Positions 51,501 through 62,300 of a DNA stretch of 64,000 nucleotides are shown in pieces. A program made the translations under genes and the position numbers. Source of the DNA: Owenia fusiformis (Eukaryota; Annelida; Polychaeta; Sabellida; Oweniidae). The stretch spans positions 687,730 to 751,729 of the forward strand of contig CAIIXF020000007.1 of the NCBI GenBank assembly GCA_903813345.2. The letters are read 5' to 3'. A model generated the notes under the pieces. The model saw only the letters and a program-made list of their open reading frames with translations, was not told the DNA's origin and made no database searches. The stretch's first letter is position 1; each line of letters opens with the position of its first letter.

Positions 51501-54271
51501 TAAAACATTTATCAAAAATAATTTCTGAGTAGACAATTGAATTGTTTTACTTTGTGCATGCTTGCATGTACTTACCATCTTGAAATAACGTATAATTCAT
51601 ATTTGGCGTCTCATTTTGACTATTATAGCTTCATTTTGTCTAGTCTTGAAACCACATGGTGTCATATGGTGTAGTATTTTACAATTCATTTACAAAAAAT
51701 ATCGACACAAATATTTTAAATGATTTTTCAAATTATTGTATAAAAGAGTACTCACGAAAGTCGCCCACAGGGCACATGTCAACGTTTGTGTTTTCTCCTC
51801 CTAGAAAAGAAATACATTTTTGATTGAGTTTTAGATTTTGTTTCTGGAGCCATTACTATTTTCGGGAATACAGCAACAAACTAGTATTTCAGCATAGATA
51901 GAGTCTTGTGGTGCAAGAGCATTCGTATCAAATTGAAGTTCGGTTGACTTACGAATGAAATATTTCACATGTGCACGAAAGACCAAATTCTTGACATATG
52001 GTTTGGTTAAAAGGTTACTGGGGTATTTCAAGACCGAAGATGATATAAATTAATAACCCTTTAACTTTCCATACCAGTTCTCGTATTTGATTGAGAGTCA
52101 CATACATATATACGTCCGTCGTATCGTTGACATCTTTCACTGGTCTGATACTGGAATCGTAAATGTTTTTATGGAATAGATCCTTCACAAGCGAGATTTG
52201 GTTTGGTTTTGCCACTGGAACAGCAAATAATATGAAATATAGAAGGGCGGGCCAATATAGTCCATATTTCAAGATGTAATACAAATAACGACAATCAGTG
52301 CAGTGCTTAAGTAGGAAAATATATAAATGATTGGCTTGGTATTATTCCAACATAATTTCGGCCCATGATTTCGCCTAGCAACCACATAGCAATGAAATAA
52401 AAATTAGTGAAATTGAAAAATTTAGGGTAGGGGAGAAAAAATTATTTCTAAATTTGGAGAAAATTATCATTATAATCATAATACCACAGTTTGCATAAAC
52501 ATTTAGAAACATGCCAAAAAATTAATTAGTGAAGAAAATGGGATTCGCAAATTTTGTCGATTAACTGTATTTTACAGTTAGTGCCGCGATTTTCATGAAA
52601 TAAAGCATTTTAGAAAGGAAATTCAGTGTGCGCTAAATGATTATCTATCAAACAGATAGTAATAGCAATAATGATTACTTTGCATTTTCTATGTACAGAA
52701 ATAAGGTATTAGTAACTATCAATATTCTATGAATTTCATTTTTATTAGCATCAACTTCCGACTATCATAACTTTGCCTCTCTACCCTCAATCACCTTGAT
52801 TTTTTAAAAATTGTCATTTATGCTCAAGGTAGAAATAACGGAGCCCCCCCCCCCCCCCGGTGCAGACATTAGGGTTAATTTTGATCAACAAACTTTGGAT
52901 CAACGCTATTTAAATCTTAACACTTAAAGGATCAATGAATCAACAAGACATCTGAGTTAAGACGAATTGCATTGTGAGCTTTTCTCCGTATTTAAATTAA
53001 ACAACTCGATCCCATACAAGTCTTCCGATCCTAATCTGATATTAGTGTGATATGATTGTGTATTAATAAAGACATGCTACATAGTAATTGTAAATTGATC
53101 ATATGCGAATACGTAAAACATCATTAAACTAACCAGCAACTCTGGGATCAACTGTCGTACTCGTTGGATCAATTGTTGTTGCAGCTCCAGTGGAACTAGT
53201 ATCAGCCACTATTGTTGAAGCATCAGAAGTGGCATTATCAGTTACTGTTGTTGTAGCATTGGTGGTGGTTGCATCAATTACTCTAGTAGCATCAGTAATA
53301 GTATTATCAGACACTGTTCTTGTAACATCAGTAGTAGTAGCATCAGTTACTGTTGTTATAGCATCAGTAGTGGTTGTATCAGTCACTTTTGCCGTAGCAT
53401 CGGTGGTAGTAGCATAAGTTACTGTTGTTATAGCATCAGTAGTGGTTGTATCAGTCAATATTGCCGTAGCATCAGTGGTAGTAGTGTTGGCCACTACTGT
53501 TGTGGAATCATTTGTAGCTTTATCTCCCACTGTTGTTGCAACATTAGTAGTAAAAGTGTCAGCCATTATCGTTCTAGGATCGATCGAAGCAGTACCAGCC
53601 ACTATAATACAATAATAATCAAGAATTTACGTCTTTCCAAAAGTTAAAATTATTTCTTCATTATTTTTAAAACATGTTTCTGGATTCGTAGTCAAGCATA
53701 CGATGTCTATATTCATAATAAATTTTGTATCATGAATAAGTACATATTATAGTTTATAGTTTCAGAGTATAATTGACACTAGAGCAACAGCTGGTACACT
53801 CTGATCAACTGGAACAGTCGGGCGCTTTTCAACACAAAGCCAGTGTGCCTGTGTGTCCTAATTCACTATTTTGCAACGGTCAATGCCATACCATTCAGAT
53901 TTGAGACAAATATACTCTGATTAGTATCGAAGATATTCATTATTCAAAAATCATTATTATAATATTATTTTGTTGTTCTTCTTTGTTTTTTCGATAAGAT
54001 TTACAAATGCGATGAAAAGTAATTTTGGTGCATGATGACACGGCATTGTATTTGAAACTATAAAATGTAAGAAATTAAAAACAAACTAAATATAGACAAT
54101 GGCTTCATAATTAGTTAATTGATTGATTTAATTATAATTTCGATACTTAGTAAAAAATATACATATTTTGTCTTCATTGCAGAAAAGAGAATATTTGAGA
54201 CTGTTACAATCCTTACCTCTCAGTAAGCAGTATATTACTGCAAATGTATGTCTCCAAATCATTCTTTTCAT
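48531..54271 (-). CDS. nAChR-like subunit B with a mucin-like N-terminal insert, complete, eight coding exons
   Basis: Minus-strand exons: 54271-54217 (signal peptide MKRMIWRHTFAVIYC), 53601-53134 (Thr-rich), 52214-52075, 51800-51756, 51146-51037, 50375-49837, 49688-49498, 48902-48531. They total 1920 nt, 639 residues, with all phases consistent. The receptor part has the Cys-loop (SC to QIC, 13 residues between), WIPDMTLYN, GSWTF, M1 LFPCVLL, M2 GEKVSLGVTVLLALTVYQLI with Glu -1', M3, and M4 after VACVVDRILFVFF. There is no vicinal Cys pair. Exon sizes 45, 110, 539 and 191 equal those of A and C. The extra exon sits between the signal peptide and the ligand-binding domain and is phase 1-1, so skipping it would keep the frame. 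Confidence 0.9.
52635..52876. repeat. Solo copy of the foldback-element centre, in an intron of gene B
   Basis: Matches 6760-7054: gctaaatgattatct, aatttcatttttattrg, the atcaacttc-gactatcataactttgc block, aatcaccttgat, a C-run, gcagacatnagggttaa. None of the 180-bp arm units flank it. Confidence 0.75.
53134..53601 (-). CDS. Mucin-like Thr/Ala/Asp repeat exon of nAChR-like gene B
   Basis: 155 residues almost entirely of Thr, Ala, Asp, Val and Ser, in 12-residue units of the type DTTTTDAITTVT / DATTTDVTRTVS, about ten units with drift, ending DPRVA. The DNA is a 36-bp minisatellite. The acceptor (tattatag) and donor (gttagt) are intact and both sides are phase 1. Such Thr-rich runs usually carry dense O-glycans and would form an extended stalk outside the membrane (inference). 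Gene A has no equivalent; its intron 1 is only about 295 bp. Confidence 0.8.
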
Positions 54272-54834
54272 TGTATTAATATTCCTTATGAATCTTCCTA
54301 GTCAAGTGAGTCCACTCGGTTTAAGACATCTAGGACGCTAATTTTGTCCCCATATTACACTTCGACTTAGATGAACATTTTACATTAAAAATCCCAGTAA
54401 CAATAAAGTATACGTGAAATTGGCTGCACTACTAATCATGTCACAGTTGGTTGCAGTTTATTTTGACTTCGCTTTTGTTTTATACTTTACATGCTTCTAT
54501 CTATATAAACCATTTATGTATTTTTTCACCAATAAATAGCGCCGATGCAAATGACAGCGAGTCAACCACTAATGGTAACACATACATATTCCGATTGAAA
54601 GTCATAATTGAGCTGAGTGATGGTAATATTGATGACACCTTAGCTACCTGCTCGTTCTAACAGTTAACCAGTAACTACAGTAAGCGTAAGAGATGCTGTT
54701 CACATGAGTTTTATTGGCACATTGACATTGACATTAGGAGTACAGGGCCAAGATAACTGATATATCGAAAAATAGAAAACAACTGAAATGTAAAATAGAA
54801 ATATGGCAATGATTTCACTTGAATTGTATAATAA
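54272..54834. other. Upstream flank of gene B, no gene recognised
   Basis: AT-rich. A short open frame at 54451-54660 shows no family feature. Confidence 0.45.
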
Positions 54835-54837
54835 ACA

Positions 54838-54998
54838 CATTTTATTCCATAATACTACTGTTTTCTCTGGAAAATAAAATCGTATTAGTGTCCCTCTAAA
54901 ATCGAATATACTCGAGAAATCGTATTGTCCCGAGGGAAATCATATTGGATCGTACTGTCTCCAGAAAAAATATCGTATTGGGATCATATTTGTTTCCC
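54838..54998. repeat. Dispersed aatcgtattg repeat, second copy
   Basis: Starts ttattccataatactactgt like 36194 onward, and repeats aaatcgtattgtccc motifs. It is cut off on the right by the start of the LINE fragment. Confidence 0.65.
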
Positions 54999-56292
54999 AG
55001 GGAGTCCCTCAGGGATCCGTTTTGGGACCACTTTTATTTATCATTTATGTTAATGACCTGTTCACGGCGTCACAAAGTCTTAAATCTGTTTTATTTGCAG
55101 ATGACACTAATCTTCTAGCTTCAGACCATAATTTGACTAGACTTGTAAATACTGTTAATCAGGAACTCATTACTCTTGATGACTGGTTTAAAGCAAACCT
55201 CCTTTCTTTAAACTATTCAAAAACAAAATTCATCGTCTTCTCCAAAAAACGAAAAAAGTTTTGTCAACAAATTGAAATATTTATAAATGGAAAACAAATT
55301 GATAGGGTTCATGAAATAAATTTTTTGGGAGTAACAATTGATGAATTCCTTGACTGGAAAAGTCACATAAAAAATGTAGAAAGAAAAATATCTAGAACCA
55401 TTGGAATCTCATTCAAATGCAGATACTTGCTAAACATAAAAAGTATGTTAGCAATTTATAATTCTTTAATATATTCCTACTTGAATTATTGCACAATCAT
55501 TTGGGCCGGAGCATATTCAGCTTTGGATAAACTACTCAAATTACAAAAATCATACCTTCGTCTCATGGCAGGAGAAGACAGGTTTGAGCACTCGGCTCCA
55601 CTTTTCAAACAATTTAGAATACTTCCAGTGCATGATATCTATCAATTAAATGTTGGAATTTTTGTTTATTGCTGGTATAACAATATATTAGTCCACCGCA
55701 AGATTTTTGAAAACTATTTTACGTTAAATGTTGACATTCATCGGTATCAAACTAGACATTCACATGATATCCATGCCTTCAAGTTCAAAACAAATATTGG
55801 CCTTTATTCACTGAAAGTGCAAGGTCAGCAAATCTGGAATTCTATATCTCATCATATTCAACAAGCAGCCTCACTCTCAATTTTTAAGTCTTTGTTCAAA
55901 CAAAATAAAATAAATGACATACCTTTATAGTTTTAAAGATTTGAAAATGTCTTTACTATTGAAAATCTGTACTCTGCCACATTTTGTCTTATCAACTTAT
56001 ATATATACATATTATAAACTTAGCAGCAATTACCCGTTCTCGTGTCCTGTGTCTCTGTCCCCGAGTGTTAATATTTTTTACATTTTTGAAATTATTTCCA
56101 ACAGACTTGGGCCAGTGTCATTCTCAGGTATTTCTCCACTCCATTTTTATTTGTCTTACCTGTTGGTGTCACTGACCCATTTCTGTCCAGTTAAAACCAA
56201 CATATATGCTCTTGAGAGCGTCATGTTGTATTGAATGTCATATATAATTTTCAAAATAGTAATAAATATCTGAATCTGAAAATCTGAAAAAA
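54999..56292 (+). mobile_element. 5'-truncated non-LTR retrotransposon with intact RT C-terminal frame
   Basis: An open frame from about 54999 to 55930 begins inside the RT motif GVPQGSVLGPLLFIIYVNDL and contains the catalytic FADDTNLL (Phe in place of Tyr) and later thumb and C-terminal parts. There is no stop until 55928-55930. About 360 bases of 3' UTR end in (tctgaa)n-like repeats (56265-56292), a tail style of CR1/Jockey-type elements. The endonuclease and first RT blocks are missing, so it cannot move alone. The lack of inner stops suggests recent arrival. It is on the opposite strand to the receptor genes. Confidence 0.82.
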
Positions 56293-57149
56293 CTGTATTG
56301 GAAACATATCATAATCGTAGTATATACGAGCGTAGAAGCAGTTCATCACAGAATGGTATAGTAATAATAATCATGTGGTTTAAATCCTAGAACTTTTGGG
56401 AACAATTCTTTTTCAAATTTTAGTGGTGGAACAATTAATTTCTATGCACAAGAATTGCCCCGCCCCACTCCAAATGTCAATCTAAGTTATTCAACCGTAA
56501 AAACATTAAAATGGCAAGTCTTTTGTAGCTCTTCAGAAGAAAGCTCCCTTGGATGAACATTTATTTATTTGTTGTTAATTAACATGTTCAATATGACAGT
56601 GAAAACTGTCTTGTTTATTGTTACTTAAAAGCATGGGTTCTGTATTTATAGCCTATCTGCTTGTAACAGGGCCATGGAAAAAATTAAATCGTGGAATAAA
56701 AGGTCATTTCATGGTTGATTTAGAAATATCAGCCGCAGAATATTTTGAATGGCCCCTATGTCAATAACAATAACTTTACCCATATATAAGATCGCTTCAT
56801 ACTATGGACTTTTTTTTGCATTTTTATTCGATTTTCACATTTTTGTATTTGATTACAACCATTCGATATTCCACTCTATTAAAATAATTCGAAACACATA
56901 ATAAATTTGTTTGTTTTTACACATTTATATTTGATTTATGTACCTATATATGCGGTAAATGCACTTGTATATGCGGTTTATGTTATTCAGTGTTTGGTAA
57001 AATGTCACATATTTAAGTCCATGTACACACACGAACAAAGATGGTTGACGCATAAATTTAGAACACGCATCAAATACAAATACACTTTAGAACCAAACAA
57101 TGTTCATTTATCGAACAATCATAGGCTCCAAGATAGCACGGACATATAA
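56293..57149. other. Intergenic, no gene recognised
   Basis: AT-rich. The frame at 56907-57149 shows no family feature. Confidence 0.45.
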
Positions 57150-57585
57150 TGACTTACCCCACATAATTAATGACATGTACTATCGCATAAAATCATGTGG
57201 GGTAAGTCACGTGACTTACCCAACATAAATGACACATGCCGCATGTAGCATAAAACTATTCGGTAAATCACGTGACCAGTGACGTAGAAATTATTTCAAA
57301 ATGGATGAAACAAGGGAGGAAAAAGAATTTGAACACGATTCATATTCACAATTTAGAGAAGAAATTGAGAAGTTATAAGATCATTGCAACAGGCATGAGG
57401 CTTAAACAGATCCTTTGTTCTTAATAGAAGATATGTACGTTTTCGCGATTGGAGAATCACACAGAGCTCTTTGAATATATAGATGGCGCAAGTCACATGG
57501 TCGAAGTCACGTGACTTACCCCACATCAAAATAGTGAACAATGGTTTATATAAAATCATTCGGTAAGTCACGTGACTTACCCCAT
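57150..57585. promoter_or_regulatory. Cluster of palindromic gtcacgtgac boxes
   Basis: gggtaagtcacgtgacttaccc at 57200-57221 is a perfect 22-bp palindrome. gaagtcacgtgacttac lies at 57503-57519, ggtaagtcacgtgacttacc at 57562-57581, and a weaker aatcacgtgacc near 57267. Half units (gacttaccccacat) flank them. The core GTCACGTGAC is the bHLH-Zip (TFEB/MITF type) E-box. It may be regulatory or just a tandemly repeated palindromic element. Confidence 0.4.
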
Positions 57586-59346
57586 AAATGAATACTGTAT
57601 GTTTAGCACAAATGAATATGTTTACCCAATACGAATAGTACTTGGCATCATATTTAAAATACTTATCAAATTTATATTTGATCGTGTCGAATACTGTTTT
57701 GAAGCATCTTACATATTTGTTGTGTAGGACAGTCAATTATATGTGGGATAGTAGGTACCATTTGTTGTAACTGGTTTTGTTTATGTTCGGTTTAACTTAC
57801 TCCGTGGGGTAAAACCCGAAGATATTAATGTTACGAATATTGATGCAATAAATACACTATATCATACAACTTCTTCACCTGCGCAAATATAGTATCTTTC
57901 AAATGCTCTTATCTTCTATGGCATGATTTGAAACAATTTTCCAATAGAGCGTTTGTATCTTCTGCTGCACCTGAATCTCTATGGACAAAAGAGGGTAAAG
58001 AGACAAACAGATATGCATAACGAATGAAACTTTAAAGATTTGATGATGCCGACCCCCTCGCTATTTTTATTTGGATTTTTATTAATTTTTCTTGTAATTG
58101 AGAGTAGTTTTTCTTATAAATTGTGTAAAAACTAATCTAAACATTCAACACGTTATCTGACAATCCTGCATGACAGGTGAGGAAATGATCAAAAGAAATG
58201 TGTAAAAACACAACATTTTCCAACCGATCAATTATATGGGTAGATTGACTACGAAATAAATCGAGCACTGTTCGAAAATCTTTTAACGTTATTAGAAAGT
58301 TAAATGTCTTCCTAAACGAATACACAAAAAATCAAACATGAAATCCTTAATGCATTCCTCAGATTATTTTTTAAACCTACATCAAACCTACATCATTGTC
58401 TCTGCTTCAAATCGGTTAAATAGTGACATCGTACATCGAAAGTGTACTACGGTATATTCTTTCACTGTACCTTGCCGATGGTTAGGCGCGTTGAACGGTA
58501 TAAAGGGGGAGGGGTATAATACACTGTTTATTTTCATGTGAGATCGTGGTTTGGGAGAGTTAGTGTTTGTTTTTCTTATTATGACTGGCGTACTGTTAGA
58601 TGTTTTCTTTTTCTTGCTGTGTTTCGTTACTATTTTTGGTCCTTTCCTTTGGGGACTTGTGCATATACATAGTATATGTATATGTATATATTGTACATAT
58701 TTGTTTTAATAAAAGAATGATCTAAAAATAGTCATGTGTTTTGATTTTACAATGTTGCCGATACCAGTGAACGATACCAATAATTTGACAGCTTACTAGT
58801 ATTTGTTGTCCATCTTCATATAAGCCCCGAAATCAAAAAATTATTTTATCAAAAATTCAATCCAAAACAACAAAAAACAATATTTGAAAATTATCCTTGA
58901 GATACTTATCAGCTGTTGTCCTGTTGTACTTTATGGATATTACACACGTTATGCATTAATGCGTTATATTAAGTTAAGTAATGCCACATAATAATAACAG
59001 TAATAAATGGACACATGTTAAATCTATAGTTAACATTTAGTTATTCTACATTCAACATCAAGGCGCTTCGGGACCTGTCTTCCAAAAAAAACGTGCAGAA
59101 AAAACTATGCATATGCTCTAAATCAAGAAATTAGCAATTTGAAGAATGAGACATTGTCTCAATTTGCTCAATAGATCGGCCATTTTGAAAAAGTAAATGC
59201 TGATCTGGATAATTTGCCTTCGTAATATTGTTCACGCATATGCCTTCATAGTCTCAAAATTACATGGGGCATCTGAAAGTTCTAAATGTACCAGGTAGCC
59301 CTACACGAGGAACACACAAATACATTGTGAAGAACACAAAGTCATG
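57586..59346. other. Intergenic between genes B and C, no gene recognised
   Basis: AT-rich with a short (ta)n-type tract at about 58664-58702. No coding signal, tRNA or clear element was found. Confidence 0.45.
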
Positions 59347-59352
59347 TTTATT
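59347..59352 (-). terminator. Candidate poly(A) signal of nAChR-like gene C
   Basis: AATAAA on the minus strand about 50 bases after the stop codon. Confidence 0.45.
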
Positions 59353-59399
59353 AAATAATGTTTCCAACATTTTTCGGCATTGGGTCTATCTAACATGAT

Positions 59400-62300
59400 T
59401 TAATATCCCTTTTTACGCAACCGTTCATATAGGTCTACCTTTTCTGGTCTTAATTCGAATATGAATACGCCTATTAAAATTGTGGCTATTACAAAGAAAA
59501 CAAACAGTATTCGATCAACCACACATGCTACAAGTTGCCACTCTTGAACATACATAGCATTACGTTCTTCCTCTTGTCTGGAGGCTTTTGCATCCAATCG
59601 AGTCATCCTGAGTTCTTCCAATGATTTATTCAAAGTGTCTCCCATGGGAGCGGTCTTTCCATTTCCATTGACTATTGGAACGTCTTGCATATGTTCTCTC
59701 CTTGTATAATGGTAGGGCATGTGAGAGGTCTTGCCATCTGCCCCTGTTCCCTTGGACTCCATCTCCTTTAAAAAAATGAAAAATAAATACTAAACGAAAC
59801 ACAAACTATAGGATAACACGGCATTTAGCTTATTCGGAAACTGAAATGCAAATCGGTAAGCGGCAAAGTAAAAATAGAGTGACACAAAAAATGCCACCCA
59901 CATAGTGTTGCACAACATTGTCTGAATAATTTCAGATTTGTTCTTTAGCACATTAAAACTATCTGACTAGACGCCGTGAAGCAACTCCACAAGAAGTTTC
60001 GGATGACTTGTTCAACTGGATGCACTTTTCTGAGCGTTATAGTATGTGCCCTAAATGTCAGGCACACCTGGATTCTAGGCTTTGTATAAAAAACCTCCTA
60101 CCTCATACCCACCTACCCACCTACGTGGGGCATGATGCAGTCATTGAAGGGTTCAAGTTGAAAGATTTTTAAATCTCAAAATAGCTCTCATTATTAACAT
60201 TTCTACAATTCCGGCTTTATTTTATGACGAGACGCATGACAGATCCATAAATAAAGGCATATGGGTGCATTGTAATGTGTAATGACCCGAGGGCGTCCCA
60301 GGGGAATAACTAACCAACGACTGCGAGCATAAAGTGTTCTAAATTCGATGCTCCGAGTGAGAATCGAACCCAGCTGGGCTGTAGTAGCAACTTCCTATCA
60401 AGGGTCGTTACAAATGCATCTATAATTCATCATAAACTAAGATTTAATAAACTAAGATCTTTAAAATTGAACCCTTCAAAGACTGTATCATGTCCAACGT
60501 GCGTGGGTAGGTGGGTATGAGGTAGGAGGTTTTTTATACAAAGCCGGATTCTATGGGCAACGTTATTGACGACCATGACACATTCCCCCACAGAAAGGGC
60601 ACCGATTTTACTGATGATCTCCATCTTCAGGTTTCATATGGTTTGGGGGGTTTGTTACATTCGCATGGTCCTCCAAGTACCTACCCTCAGATATACAATC
60701 TGGAGGGTTTATGTTAGGCGAATATAGTCAATAACTTTGTCAGTAGAATCTAGAATAGAAGTGTGCCTGCAGTGGTATGGACGACATTTACACTGGTCAG
60801 TATCAAGCGAAGGTAACGGCCGTCACCTTCGCATCAAGGATGGCGGACGGGAAGTGTTGATTTCGATAAATCAACAAAAAAAATATGCAAAAGAACAAGC
60901 TAGGAATTATATAAACACAAATGTTATTCAATATTATGTGGGTGGCACTTTTCTGTATCACCCTGTAATATTACTTAGAGGTTTTCACTTTTGTGTTCCT
61001 TTGTTTGGAAGATGTGAGTCTACGTTACCTCTATTTGCTCGAGAAAGTCACGAATATGCGGCTTTAAACACAGAATTGGAGCACAATATCCAAAAAGAAA
61101 TTTCCTTATGGGTTTTGGAACTCTCGCACCGAAGCAGCCATAGAAATGGAGATTTAAAATGCAAACAGCAGACATCACTGAAAATCCTAGAAGGACAACT
61201 GACGCACCAAAGAACTGAGCTGAAAAGGAGAAAAAACAAGAATTAGACGCAAGCAACACTTCAATTATACTTTATCATCTCTAATATAATAAGATATCAT
61301 GTATCATATTTCTATTGGCCCTTTACACTTCTGCTACTGGGCTAGGTAACCAACTTTGGTAGAGGAATGATACACACATGGTGAGCAATAATTAACCCAA
61401 GCAAATGTATATTGATAACTCAGTCATTCAGCAATGGTTTGAAATCAAATTTAACTAAATCAAATTGAATTAAATAACAATTAAACCTTGTTCATTGTTC
61501 TTTCCTTCTATATAAAGTTTTATTGGTCTACAGAATTGTGCCAACTATGACACTAAACCCATGCTGCATGACTGAGTTATTAACATTCATCCGGGTTATA
61601 CCTTTTTGGCTCACTCTGCACTGCGAAGTGATGCTTTTCTGGTTTTTGAAATGTTTCTGTAATTTCATCTATTGCGATGATATGGCTTACCCAGAAGTGG
61701 CACATATTCAGCAGTGGATGGTATGTTGTCTGTAATTATCAACTGGTACACGGTCAGGGCTAACAATACCGTTACTCCAAGGGACACCTTTTCACCACTT
61801 TCTGCCGGTAGCCAAAATACGGCCACTGATATCACCATGAGTAATATACATGGGAATAATAAAGTGAACATGTAGAAATTTGGTTTTCTGCTCATGCGAA
61901 CATAGGCTGTAACATCTGAAAAAGTTCCTCCATCGTATTCCAACGAATGTCTAATCAATTTAACATCGATCAATTCCCATTCTTCATTGTCTATAAACTT
62001 ATCAGTGTATGCTTCATCCGTTACGGGTATCACATCAACTTCGTCCACATTGAAAACCCACGAGCCAAATTTCATAGGACATAATTGTTCATCAAATGGA
62101 TAATCACGAATGTAAAGTCTGCAGGTAGTTTGTGTTTGAGCAACTGTCATCCAATGTATGTCGCCTGTATGGGAAATCCTCACATTTGTGTTACTCCATA
62201 TTTCAGTGAAGCCCCTTTCTTCATCAACACTATAACAAAAACAAGAATACATGTATTGCCACAAGAGGGACATTTGTAACAAATGGTGTCTGTTTGTTGG

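Noticed and set aside
53190-53417. Plus-strand Val/Ser-rich frame
   Set aside because: Antisense of the Thr-rich exon of gene B.
54451-54660. 69-residue frame upstream of gene B
   Set aside because: Weak start, no splice partner, no recognisable domain.
60737-61246. 169-residue plus-strand frame
   Set aside because: Mostly antisense to exon 6 of nAChR-like gene C, with no family feature.
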